A DNA stretch of 64,000 bases from Symbiodinium natans. Lineage: Eukaryota; Sar; Dinophyceae; Suessiales; Symbiodiniaceae. The notes beneath the pieces are model-generated. The model ran no database searches. It was not told the origin of the DNA and saw only the letters and a list, made by a program, of their open reading frames with translations. Positions 11,229 through 19,952 of this stretch are shown piece after piece; the first letter of the stretch is position 1, and the number at the start of each line of letters is the position of its first letter. A program made the translations under genes and the position numbers. The stretch lies in assembly GCA_905221605.1 (NCBI GenBank), contig CAJNDS010001724.1, positions 72,001 to 136,000 on the forward strand. The letters are read 5' to 3'.

Positions 11229-12460
11229 GGTTTTTCTGTAGCAAAACATTGACACTATGTTAGGGTACTTATAACCCTACTTTGTTGTACCCACAGACCT
11301 CCAAGCAAGTCTTTGAAACATGTCTTGTGCAAGGTCAATGGGCCCGTGTTGCACAAGCTTTGGGAGGGCCCAAGGCCGCTTGGCGTCTCTGGACTTCCCT
11401 TACCCTTGTTTATGGGGATCCGAAGTTTGGGCCCGTTCTCTGTATCGTTTTTATACGGTTTTATACTAAGTACCCAAATTAAGGCCCACACTTGGCGCCT
11501 TAGGTTTAGGGCATTTTGAAGGTTATCTGTGGCCATACTAAACCCTAAACCCTAAACCCTAAACCTTGGTTGTGCGTCGTGGTGTAGGCTGGAGCCCGAA
11601 GCCCCGGAATCTGAACCTTATACCGGTGCTTCCGCGACCTGGAGTTGGCAAAGAGTATTTTGTTCGAGGAGTGTTTAGGGGTTAGGGTTTAGGGTTTTAA
11701 CCTTAAACCCCAAACCCTGAAAATGGACCTAGTTTAGAGCCACAAAGATGGGTATAGAAGCATTCCCTGAACCCGCAAACCTTTTCCGGGACGGCGACCT
11801 CGGCTTCGAGAGGTGCAAGGCAGACTCGTTTGCCATTTTTTCACACCTTGAACCCTTTAGCCCTGTAAATTTATACTGCAAGGCCAAAAAACTCCAAACC
11901 CTTGTGTTGTGCACAACCCTAAACCCCAAACCCTCAACCCTCAACCCGAAACTGAATCCTCAAGTTCTATACCAAAGGTGCTGACAACCGCCAGCTGCAT
12001 CCAAAGTGTTGCAGCCGTGCACACGGCAATCGCGGAGGCGCCTCCAGCGCTGCCCCGGGGCCTTTCCATGAGCTACCTTTTTGTTGGGGAGGGTTTAGGG
12101 TTTAGGGTTTAGGGTTTAGGGTTTAGGGTCAAAAGGAATAACCATCAACCCTCAACCCTCCACCCTCCAGCCTCCGGAGAGATGTAGGATCCACACTAAC
12201 CAGACCTTCTTGTCAGTTCGGGTCCACAATAATTATTATACCTTTTAGGAGCCGAAGCCTTCACGTCATCCACAAAATCAAATGAGGCTCCTAGTCGGGC
12301 GTGCAGACGTTTCTGTTCAAGTTGACGACGCCAGTTTTTTGGCGCCTTGGTTGGAGATGCGCCGTTGTGAACATAGGTTCTGCGTCCAACAACTCGGCAC
12401 GTCCATGTTTGGCCTTGACAGCCTCCTGTTGGCTAAAATGCTTTAGAGTTTAGGGTTTAG
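11229..12460. other. Non-coding stretch with short telomere-type tracts
   Basis: Contains C-strand tracts at 11,538-11,566 and 11,916-11,960, a mixed G/C tract at 11,678-11,715 and a G-strand tract at 12,089-12,128. One weak exon-like reading (LTTASCIQSVAAVHTAIAEA, near 11,982-12,085) is possible, but the frame is not decisive. No complete gene seen. Confidence 0.5.
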
Positions 12461-12462
12461 GG

Positions 12463-12581
12463 TTTTTGAAGCTGTTTGAGGCATCCATGTCCAAAGCTTG
12501 GCGCGATTTGGCTTTGCAAGCTCCTGCGGCAGCTTCGCCGCAGCCGGTTGCCATGGCGGCATTTGGATCTTGGGACGTATC
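12463..12581 (+). CDS. Exon candidate with strong GTGAGT donor
   Basis: The open frame reads LKLFEASMSKAWRDLALQ followed by an alanine/proline-rich stretch and AMAAFGSWDVS, ending two bases into a codon exactly at GTGAGT (12,582). Upstream is a TTTAGGG tract and downstream a short CCCTAAA tract, the reverse of the commoner order here. Family not recognised; the first part could be an amphipathic helix. Confidence 0.45.
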
Positions 12582-12813
12582 GTGAGTACTTGTTGCCGCT
12601 TTGTCGTCCACATTGTTCCTCTTACCTGTTTAGAATAATGAAGGTGGTCTGCCCGAAACCCTAAACCCTAAACCCTAAGGCCGAAACCGTTTCTAACGAA
12701 ATACATTCTTTTGTTTAACCACCCCCCCCCCCCCTCCCCCCTCCGTCCAAAAGGCTCATGGTGGCCAGCTGTGCGACTCTTGTGGGCCGCCGCTCAGCTT
12801 GGGTTCGGATGTT

Positions 12814-12921
12814 TTGGGGTGTTCCCCTTACACTTTACTAACAGTCCTTCATAGGGATTCGTAGTACCCCCCTTTTCTAAATCCCCATTAAGGGCTGTTA
12901 GTACAAGGGGGAACATCCCAA
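12814..12921. mobile_element. TIR element, family V, with 8-bp target duplication
   Basis: The left TTGGGGTGTTCCCCTTA and right CAAGGGGGAACATCCCAA ends are inverted. The flanks CGGATGTT (12,806-12,813) and CGTATGTT (12,922-12,929) look like an 8-bp duplication with one mismatch. No coding capacity. This is consistent with a non-autonomous DNA transposon. Confidence 0.7.
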
Positions 12922-13190
12922 CGTATGTTGGAGGGTTGCACCCTTGGAATCGATCCATTGGGACATGCCATCAACGGAGCTCAGGAGGCTGGTGCGCTCA
13001 TCGCCTGCGAGTTCGCGTCCGGCAGCTCGACACAAGACGGGGCGTGGGGGGGGGGGGGGGTACCTTAAACCCCGCCCTAACCTCTGAACCTTGACTTTGT
13101 TCATATGTTGCCTTGCATCGACGTCCCTTCCACGGTCTGGCAGGTGGCAAAACAAAATTCCTAAGCCCGAAGCTTCATCACACTAACAGG

Positions 13191-13276
13191 TTGGGATGTT
13201 CGCCCTTAATGGAGATTACAGTACCCCCTAGTATACTCCCTTTTAAGGAGCCGTTACAAGGGGGGACGTCCCAGCC
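13191..13276. mobile_element. TIR element, family V, with perfect 8-bp target duplication
   Basis: The left TTGGGATGTTCGCCCTTA and right AAGGGGGGACGTCCCAG ends are inverted. CTAACAGG occurs immediately before the left end (13,183-13,190) and after the right end (13,277-13,284), a perfect 8-bp direct repeat. Shortest copy of the family. Confidence 0.75.
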
Positions 13277-13382
13277 CTAACAGGTACTGAAAGCTGCCTC
13301 TGGGCTGCCATTGCGCGATCTGCGGCTGAGCTCCGCCCATGGGAGGACTTTGTCGGAACCTCAGCCGCACATGCCTTACAAA

Positions 13383-13432
13383 GGTTTAGGGTTTAGGGTT
13401 TAGGGTTTAGGGTTTAGGGTTTAGGGTTTAGG
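13383..13432 (+). repeat. Telomere-type (TTTAGGG)n tract
   Basis: Seven units in G-strand orientation. A C-strand tract of about six units follows at 13,541-13,587, so the 108 bp between them is bracketed by complementary repeats. Confidence 0.95.
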
Positions 13433-13849
13433 TCCCCCACGCCCTCTCTTATGTTAGCTTATGATTCTCACACTCGATCTTTATGGATTTTCTGAACAAA
13501 TCGTCAGCTACAAACTATGTTTTTTGGGTACTGAAGCACTCGACCCTAAACCCTAAACCTTAAACCCTAAGCCCTAAACCCTAAACCAATCCTGGCCGGC
13601 CAAGGATCGGATTCCGTACCCTTGATGAGTGCAACGATGCTTTTGGCATGGCTGGCCAAAGAGCTCCTCGGATAATTTGTGTGGTTTGGGGTTCAAAAGG
13701 GGTTTAGGGTTTAGGGTTTAGGGCTTAGGGCCTTCAAGGATATTCCTTGTTGGTTCGGGAAGATTTATTGCTTCAAAGCCAATGGGGTGTATTGGGGAGT
13801 CCTTTCTAGGGGGGGGGGGGGTTCCTCGCCGGGCACAAAGAGGACCCAA

Positions 13850-13935
13850 ATGTTTGCCGTGCAGCCCAGGCAAGTCATCTACTGCGAAGATTGGGAGGAC
13901 GAGCAGACTCTTGGGGTACCAAATTTGGATGAACC
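13850..13935 (+). CDS. Exon candidate (MFAVQPRQVIYCEDWEDEQ)
   Basis: A short open stretch begins MFAVQPRQVIYCEDWEDEQT and remains open until the following DNA becomes repeat-like. An acidic, tryptophan-containing reading is unusual for random frames here. Splice sites are not resolved and the family is unknown. Confidence 0.3.
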
Positions 13936-13989
13936 CTAAAAAGGCTTTATGGTTTATACAACCTTATAACTCGTAGGAGTTTTAGTACC

Positions 13990-14140
13990 ATGGAGGCTCA
14001 TACGACTCCCCAATTGATGGAGTTCCTTTCGCCCCCAAGGACTGGCAAGCCTAGCTGCGCCTGCGGGCCGCCAGTTCCTGCGGATGGCTCGTCGTCCGAC
14101 ATCCTGCGCCCAGGCTTAGTTTCCGCAGGCCAACTCGAAA
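13990..14140 (+). CDS. Exon candidate (MEAHTTPQLMEFLSPPRTGK)
   Basis: The open frame begins with ATG at 13,990 and continues through SCACGPPVPADGSSSDILRP until the TTTAGGG tract near 14,180. Cysteine/proline-rich middle. Unknown family. A first exon is possible, but no donor is unambiguous. Confidence 0.3.
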
Positions 14141-14541
14141 CTATGAACCCTAAGCCCTTTCCGCCGCGGTTTGAAGTTTAGGGTTTAAGGTGTAGGGGTT
14201 TAGGGTTTAGGGTTTAGGGTTTAGGGTTTAGGGTTTAGGGTTTAGGAGCAGCAAAGCATGGCCAGGTTCTGTTTCTTCGGTCCTTCGGCTTAGGTTGCGC
14301 CGCGCAGCCTCCTAACCTAAAGGTGGACCTCTGTTTCGGGCTCGATTTCATAAGGTACAAGGTAGCCCACCAGGCAGGGCTAGGGTTTAGGGTTTCGGGG
14401 TTCGGGGTCTCGGGGTCTAGGGGTGTTTTAGGGTTTCGGGCTGAGGCATTTAGAGTTTATAGTGTTTAGGGTGCAAACCCTTAAATCCCTATGAACCCTA
14501 TATAGTCCTAAGTATTCAACCTTACAGACCCTCAACCCCAG

Positions 14542-14638
14542 GAATGGCCGGCTGATGCCAGCGGCGCCCAAAGCGGCCCGAGATCTCCTGCAAGTGCTGG
14601 CCGAGATCATCTTGGCAGGCGGCGGACCTCAACTTTGA
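14542..14638 (+). CDS. Terminal exon candidate (NGRLMPAAPKAARDLLQVLA)
   Basis: Begins directly after CCCCAG|G and reads NGRLMPAAPKAARDLLQVLA then EIILAGGGPQL to a TGA at 14,636-14,638. The leucine-rich amphipathic helix and in-frame stop suit a last exon. No recognised family and no linked upstream exon identified. Confidence 0.45.
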
Positions 14639-14639
14639 T

Positions 14640-15620
14640 AAGACGCATACGAAAAAGCAGTGGTTCATACACAGATTTACATATTGCATAAATGTGTGTA
14701 TGAGTGTATAACTGTACATGGATATGAATGTATATATGGATGTATGTATAGCAAGAACGTATGTGGATATACATATGCATGTAAGCTTGGATATTAGAGG
14801 TGTCACGCAATTGTGCAGTGTGACCTTTGGTGTCGTCCAAGACGCCAGGGAAAGAATAAGCAAAATCAAGTTTTAATAAACTCATTTTGATCTTCGAAGG
14901 TGACCCGGCGAACGCTCAGTACCTTGGAATGTTCAATTGGTTTTGTGCCTGTCATGCCACTTCCTGATCGGGTGTGCCTTGCTGCTGAGGAGGTTTTACA
15001 CCGTGGTAATGGCAAACGAGGCCAGATTGGGACCAGAACGATGATATTGCAGTTTGGCACATGTGCAGTCGCATCTCCGTTTTTTGGTGAGCGCACCAGT
15101 TTTGTGTGAACGACTCATGATGGCTTCCGGTGCTCCGTGCACGCTGCCTTCAGCCTTACATGTCCCATGCCCCAAAAGTTCTTCAGCCGCCTCAAACGTC
15201 ACGATTCATCAAAGTCGTTACCAACTAGTGCCTTCAACCGTTACACAGCAAAACTCCACAGGCCCATCAGCTAGAAAGCAAGACGCCAACAAAAGCAGAA
15301 GCTTCTACTATTCACGAAAAGACAAGATCCACGGCAACAAAAAACCCACGAAAACCCGTGCCCTTGCAGGACTGGCAGGTCCTCTACGGCTGCGTCTCGC
15401 AAGTTGCTGACCCCCAGCGTGGCTGGGTTTGTTTGCGTTTGGGCTTGGGGGTAGTGTCCCAAGGAGCCATAGAGGGAGTCGTTAGGAGGATAGGCGTATG
15501 CCATGGTCACTTTTTTCCGTAAGGGCAAGCTACCAGCAGATGCTCCGCAGGATAGGATGCGGTGGGGATCGGTTCAGTTCACGTCCATACACGTGCAAGC
15601 AAACGATGTTTGAAAAAAAC
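14640..15620. other. Gene-free stretch with TATG-rich microsatellite
   Basis: 14,660-14,790 is a degenerate TATG/TACA alternating purine-pyrimidine run. The remainder (to 15,620) lacks telomere-type tracts and contains overlapping open frames on both strands up to 118 codons that I cannot link to any family. A low-complexity lysine/serine-rich frame near 15,260-15,350 is probably not coding. Confidence 0.4.
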
Positions 15621-15735
15621 GAAGCGCCTAAGACCTAAAACGTAAACCTTAAACCCCAAAACCCCAAACCCTAAACCCTGAACCCTAAACCCCCCAAAGA
15701 AAGATTGAAGCGCCTAAAGCCTCAAGGGCTAAGCA

Positions 15736-15837
15736 GGTTACTTGATCCTGGACCGGGGCAACTTGGAGTTGCCTGAGGAGGCCCGACGGCGCCTTGCCCC
15801 AGGGCTGCACTGTGGACTACTATCGGGGTCTGAATAA
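15736..15837 (+). CDS. Terminal exon candidate (GYLILDRGNLELPEEARRRL)
   Basis: Starts after an AG, reads GYLILDRGNLELPEEARRRL and APGLHCGLLSGSE, and stops at TAA 15,835-15,837. It is bracketed by a CCCTAAA-type tract upstream (15,630-15,695) and a TTTAGGG tract downstream (15,845-15,892). Unknown family. Confidence 0.45.
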   Translation, partial: GYLILDRGNLELPEEARRRLAPGLHCGLLSGSE

Positions 15838-15844
15838 TCAGAAT

Positions 15845-15892
15845 AGGGTTTAGGGTTTAGGGTTCAGGGTTTAGGGTTTAGGGTTTAGGGTT
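15845..15892 (+). repeat. Telomere-type (TTTAGGG)n tract
   Basis: Seven G-strand units directly after the exon candidate ending at 15,837. Confidence 0.9.
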
Positions 15893-15990
15893 ACTATAGT
15901 ACTGTAGGGGCCTTAGCAATTTAACACGATTTTTGAGGGTGATGATATAGTATATTCGTGATGTGGACTAGCTCTCGCCCGGCCTTCGGT

Positions 15991-16112
15991 TCCTTGAGGA
16001 CCGAATGAACCCAAAAATTGGCATCGTATACCCTATACTACTACAAGACTGTAATTCACGTTCAGGTATATTGAACCATAAACTCTCTTAGAGTTCATGT
16101 CGTCCCCAAAGG
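15991..16112. mobile_element. TIR element, family II
   Basis: The left CTTGAGGACCGAATGAACCC and right GAGTTCATGTCGTCCCCAA ends are inverted. The interior CCCTATACTACTACAAG is shared with copies near 48.29 and 61.5 kb. About 122 bp and non-coding. Confidence 0.75.
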
Positions 16113-16178
16113 TCTTTGCAGCCCAGAAAGAAGCAAGGGGTTGCACATGTTGATCATGTTGAGCCTTCGGGCTCACAG

Positions 16179-16390
16179 GGGCCTGGAATTCAAAAGATCC
16201 GTGCGGTTTTCTTCATGTCAAGGCCCAAGATTGTGGTTATGGCTACCGGTTCGTAGGTCATCTTCGTCATGCCAACTTCAATTCCGAGGCAGATACGTTG
16301 GAGCCTCTTCCGGCCGACGAGTTGTTCAACAGCGTGGACCGGAGCAGCTTTGCGGTGAGCGGCGGTGCGCCACTGAAGAAAAGGGCTCAG
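16179..16390 (+). CDS. Exon candidate, unknown protein (CGYGYRFVGHLRHANFNSEA)
   Basis: Begins after CTCACAG|GG in phase and reads AWNSKDPCGFLHVKAQDCGY, then GYRFVGHLRHANFNSEADTL, then EPLPADELFNSVDRSSFA. A strong donor GTGAGC lies at about 16,353; otherwise the frame stays open to the TTTAGGG tract at 16,390. Among the most protein-like islands in the window. No family recognised. Upstream is a family II element; downstream is the remnant described next. Confidence 0.5.
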
Positions 16391-16432
16391 GGTTTAGGGT
16401 TTAGGGTTTAGGGTTTAGGGTTTAGGGTTTAG

Positions 16433-16480
16433 AAGAGCTGCGCAACGAGAAGTGTCATGAGCACATAGCGGCTGCCAACA
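16433..16480 (+). pseudogene. Remnant of EELRNxxxHEHIA exon (cassette copy 1)
   Basis: Reads EELRNEKCHEHIAAA, clearly related to EELRNKNYHEHIAVAAS at 22,943 and 26,779. Similarity is lost after about 50 bp. It marks a third, mostly eroded copy of the duplicated cassette. Confidence 0.55.
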
Positions 16481-16853
16481 GTTTGGTTCTACTGCACTCA
16501 TGTTGGTGGAGACTTTAGAAATGCTGTGCACGTTTACCCATCTCATGTTCGAGCAGCGTCGTGGCTCGAGTTTGAAGAGACCATTTGCGAACAGCCGTTT
16601 GCCTTGACCTCGCCATCATGCTGGACCTCATCACCATCCTCTCTGTGGTCGGCTTGCAGAACCCTGGCAGGCACATGAACCCTAAAAAAGGCTAGAGGGG
16701 TTATACGCAGCTTTGTTCATATTTCCTCAATAGAAATTAGAAGAGTATTGGGTATACGACCCCAATCTTAGGGTTCCCTATATGGTGTCTACTTGGTCTT
16801 TCAAGGGGTTCCCATATCGTAGCTTTAGGGCCCAAGTATATAGGAACATCCTA

Positions 16854-16968
16854 GGTAGGATAGGACCCTTTCAAGGGACCCCTTCTGAACCCTCCTCTGG
16901 CTCTCTTAAACAGGGACCTTTTTCAGAGGGTCTATATCCCCAAGGGTCCCCTAATCCTATCCCCTACT
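16854..16968. mobile_element. TIR element, family VII
   Basis: The left GTAGGATAGGACCCTT and right CCTAATCCTATCCCCTAC ends are inverted. The interior TTCAGAGGGTCT and TATCCCCAAGGGTCCC are almost identical to the copy at 38,282-38,399. Non-coding. Confidence 0.75.
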
Positions 16969-17004
16969 ATAATAGGTACGTGGGCCCTTCGGGTTTGGGC
17001 CCTA

Positions 17005-17051
17005 AACCCTAAACCCTAAACAGTAAACCCTAAACCCTAAACCCTAAACCC
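17005..17051 (-). repeat. Telomere-type (CCCTAAA)n tract
   Basis: Six to seven C-strand units, one reading CAGTAAA, ending five bases before an exon candidate. Confidence 0.9.
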
Positions 17052-17055
17052 CAAG

Positions 17056-17158
17056 GAAGGAGCTGAAGACCGCCAACGGGGACCAGAGCTTGGTGATCCG
17101 CGAGGACCTCACATCAGCTTGGTGTCAAGTCCCGACATGGCCCTGGCCCTATGTGTAA
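17056..17158 (+). CDS. Terminal exon candidate (KELKTANGDQSLVIREDLTS)
   Basis: After CCAAG|G the frame reads KELKTANGDQSLVIREDLTS then AWCQVPTWPWPYV and a TAA at 17,156-17,158. A second frame is also open, so frame choice rests on residue quality. Bracketed by CCCTAAA upstream and TTTAGGG-type repeats downstream. Confidence 0.35.
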
Positions 17159-17160
17159 TC

Positions 17161-17335
17161 TCTTAGGGTTTAGGGTTGAGGGTTTTAGGGTTTTAGGGTT
17201 TTAGGGTTTTAGGGTTTTAGGGTTTTAGGGTTTTAGGGTGTTAGGGTTTTAGGGTTTTAGGGTTTTAGGGTCTAGGGTCTAGGGTTTAGGGTTGGTTTGG
17301 GGTTTAGGGGTTTAGGGTTTGTAGGGTTTAGGATT
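17161..17335 (+). repeat. 8-base telomere-like variant array (TTTTAGGG)n
   Basis: The core is about twelve units of TTTTAGGG rather than TTTAGGG, flanked by a few 7-base units and degenerate ends. The unit length is homogeneous within the core, suggesting local expansion of a variant unit. Confidence 0.9.
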
Positions 17336-17534
17336 TGCAAGTTGCAAACTCCAAGCCTCGGGCTCGTTTGCACGAGGTTGCGATGTGCCAGAGTAGCCAC
17401 AGCTCGATCCTCATCATGCCTTTAGCTAGGGGAATGAGGCGCAGAACCGTCATCTGGAGAAGTGCATTCTTTTGTGTGCCAACCATAGGGCTCCAAGTAT
17501 GCAAATAATACCTACATTGGGGTCCAAGGTCTGT

Positions 17535-17635
17535 AAATAATCCTAGTAGTAGAGTAGGTAACCTTTAACCTTTTTGGGGTAATAGAATCCCCTTTACAAT
17601 CCCGAAGGTTAACCTTTAATTCCCCCAGGTTACTG
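17535..17635. mobile_element. TIR element, family IV, without telomere insert
   Basis: The left GGTAACCTTTAACC and right GGTTAACCTTTAATTCCCCC regions are shared with two copies at 47.35-47.66 kb; outer ends GGTAACC and GGTTACT are inverted. Here the centre reads TTACAATCCCGAA (17,594-17,606) without any CCCTAAA units, so this copy serves as the empty-site reference. Confidence 0.7.
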
Positions 17636-17677
17636 GACAACTAGGTAATACCTGCTTTGGGCTCTTTGGTGCTGTAG

Positions 17678-17996
17678 GGCAACGCGATGCCAGGAGGAGG
17701 AAGGGACCAGCTTCGTTGAGAGCGCAGCGGGGCAAATCTCCGAAGCCCTGGAGACCTTCGACGGCGCGGTGTCGCAGGGGCTGAGTGCTCCAGATCGCAT
17801 TTATGTCGTCTTGGTAAGATCTATACCCTAAACCCTGAACCCTAAGCCCTAAACCCTAAACCCTAAACTCTAAACCCTAAACCCTAAACCCTAAATCAAT
17901 CAATATAACTTCAAAACGATCATGCAGGCGCCATCTTCGGGAACGGCGAGGCAGAAGAGGCCCAGCCAGCGCCGAAGAGGGTCGACTGAAGGCTGA
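17678..17996 (+). CDS. Two-exon gene fragment with a CCCTAAA-filled intron
   Basis: Exon one (17,678-17,813) starts after CTGTAG|G and reads CQEEEGTSFVESAAGQISEA then LETFDGAVSQGLSAPDRIYV, ending at GTAAGA (17,814). The 114-base intron contains the CCCTAAA tract 17,823-17,895 and a run ATCAATCAATATAAC, ending CATGCAG (17,927). Exon two reads from GCGCCATCTTCGGG: phase 0 gives a basic tail ending TGA at 17,994-17,996, and the +2 frame gives AIFGNGEAEEAQPAPKRVD and a TGA near 17,989. The exon two DNA recurs, degraded, at 23,324 and 27,190. Function unknown. This is the clearest case of a telomere-type tract lying inside an apparently ordinary GT-AG intron. Confidence 0.55.
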
Positions 17997-18097
17997 TCCG
18001 GCCGAGAACGGCGCAGAAATCGTGAGGAGCCCCACAGTCAGGCTTCGTAATCCATTCGAAATACATAGAGGTTTAGGGTTTGGGGTTTAGGGTTTAG

Positions 18098-18500
18098 GGA
18101 TGCTTGGGAAGGACAGTTACGTTGGTTTTGGTCTTGCTGACGGCATGGGCTGTCAAGCAGGACCCAAGCTTCCCGTGCCATGGCCTGGACTGTGGGTCTC
18201 TGCCAGAAACACAGTAGTGAACCCTAAACCCTAAACCCTAAACCCTAAACCCTAAACCCTAAACCCTAAACCCATTGATGGCTTTCGTAAATGCACCCAC
18301 CTCGGTAGGAACTGGGTGTGCGCAGAGAGCTGCTCTTGCGCATGCCCAGCGAGCTTCTGCTTCCGGTTGCCCGAATCATCTGCACAAGCGCCGAGCCAGC
18401 AGAAAGAGAGCAATGTGCGTGGGCGCGACATGCAGTTCACATGGGTGCGCTCAGGAAGATGCCCTGTCCCAAAAGGTCACCAGTCCAAGGTTCACATCGT
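18098..18500. repeat. Duplicated segment X, copy 1
   Basis: Similar to 27,455-27,745 over its length: shared blocks include GGGCTGTCAAGCAGGACC-like, AACACAGTAGTGA, ATTGATGGC, GCATCATCTGCACAAGCG-like and a cysteine-rich reading (SCACPASFCFRLPESSAQAP). Similarity continues weakly around 18,750-18,810 versus 28,120-28,170. No start or stop pattern makes either copy a convincing gene; exon status is possible. Confidence 0.6.
18221..18273 (-). repeat. Telomere-type tract inserted in segment X
   Basis: 53 bases of CCCTAAA lie between AACACAGTAGTGA and ATTGATGGC. In the paralogous segment at 27,563-27,580 these flanks are directly joined (CAGTAGTGATTGATGG). The array is therefore a precise presence/absence difference between two paralogues. 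Confidence 0.85.
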
Positions 18501-18736
18501 CAGACTACTTGGGGGTGTACGAAAATACGGGACTTAATCTACTAGAACCCCCAAATAGTAGTTTATAGGATTCCTTTATAGTACGGACCCTACTAAGGTA
18601 CCCCTAGTTGCGGAAACCCCCCACTTGTTTCAACGCTGGTAGACGCCTGCCTACACAAGGAACCCTAAGCCCTTAACCCTGAACCCTAAACGTGGACCAT
18701 TTTTGTTCACATGTGTGCTTGCTCACTACGGTGCTC

Positions 18737-18747
18737 TTTGGCTCAAG
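18737..18747 (+). other. Possible 3' fragment of spliced-leader relic
   Basis: TTTGGCTCAAG equals the last 11 bases of the dinoflagellate spliced leader. The ten bases upstream do not match, so it is either a truncated relic or chance. Confidence 0.25.
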
Positions 18748-18807
18748 GATGCTACCTGAGTCCACCAAGCATGGTGGCTTCCTGAAGAGCCGATTTTCTG
18801 AGCACCT

Positions 18808-18950
18808 ACAGGGTTTAGGGTTCAGGGTTTAGGGTTTAGGATTAGGGTTTAGGGTTTAGGGTTTAGGGTTTAGGGTTTAGGGTTTAGGGTTTAGGGTTTA
18901 GGGTTTCGGGTTTGGGGTTTAGGGTTTAGGGTTTAGGGTTTAGGGTTCAC
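18808..18950 (+). repeat. Telomere-type (TTTAGGG)n array
   Basis: About 19 G-strand units with a few variants. Just downstream, ATGTCTGCTGGAAAGCTTGG at 19,003 resembles the exon start at 28,361. Confidence 0.9.
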
Positions 18951-19002
18951 GAAACCTTACAGCCGAAGCCCTTGCAACCCACACAGCCCCGGGCTTGTAG
19001 CC

Positions 19003-19030
19003 ATGTCTGCTGGAAAGCTTGGAGGAGAAA
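19003..19030 (+). pseudogene. Short relic of MSAGKLxxx exon
   Basis: ATGTCTGCTGGAAAGCTTGG encodes MSAGKLGG and resembles ATGTCGGCCGGCAAGCTGG at 28,361. It breaks off within ten codons into a CCCTAAA tract. From 19,050 to 19,700 nothing else is supportable beyond a weak open frame at 19,376-19,576. Confidence 0.35.
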
Positions 19031-19952
19031 CCCTAAACCCTGAACCCTAAACCCTAAACTCGGCGCCGTGCTGCGACCATCGCGTGCTCAGGGCATGCAG
19101 GGAGTTTGTGGGGCTCGGACCCGGAGAAGGCCCTTATTTCCATTGTTAGGGTTGGGGTTCCCTTATAACCCCCTTAAAACCAAGAAGGGGGTGCCCTGGT
19201 TATTCCTAGGTTGTTCCTGGGCCTACAGGGTTGTATAGGTTTTTGTCGCTGAGGTTAGAGGTAAGGGTCGGTTTTGGCGTGGCTTCAAGTAAATCCTTCG
19301 CTTGTAGAAGGGTTTAGGGCTAGAGTTTCGGGTTTAGAGTTTAGTTTTCCTCTAGTTTCTTGGTGCCGAAAGTAGTTGGGTTGTGCTTCGTCGGCTCTGT
19401 GCACAATCCTGCCGGCACCTCCAGAAGGTCCCACGGTGCCAAAGTTCTACGAACGACTGTGTGCGTCGCAAATGCCCAATATGCCTGATCTTTGCATCAA
19501 CCACACCCTCAACCAATCCGAAGCTGTTAAAATAATGGCCACTATATGTCCTGTGACAAGCACCATGAAACCCTAATCCCTATAAACCCTAAACTCTAAA
19601 CCCTAAACCTTAAACCCTAGGTTGGCCTCGATGATGTTGATGTTCGGAGACGACGTTGAGCTGAGGATGCGAGGCGTCCGCTTGAAGGCTGTGATCCAGG
19701 GCTCAACACTGTGAATCAGCATGGTTCATCGACCGAGTGTCGTCAAGTATCGATCCGATTTGGAAGCAAACGTTCATAAACAATGGGCGAGGACATCACG
19801 CACTCAGTCATACTCACCTTAAAATCCAACAAACGGCCGTCACGCACGTTCATGCGCAAGATGCCGAGCACTCCTGCGCTCTTGACTGCTCAAAGGAAGG
19901 GGTTCAACCTCGGTAGCCTTGGGCCAGTGACCGTTGGGCTGCTGAGTGCGAA

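Noticed and set aside
15054-15410. 118-codon plus-strand open frame
   Set aside because: Serine/lysine-rich, no motif, no splice signals, overlapping minus-strand frames of similar quality.
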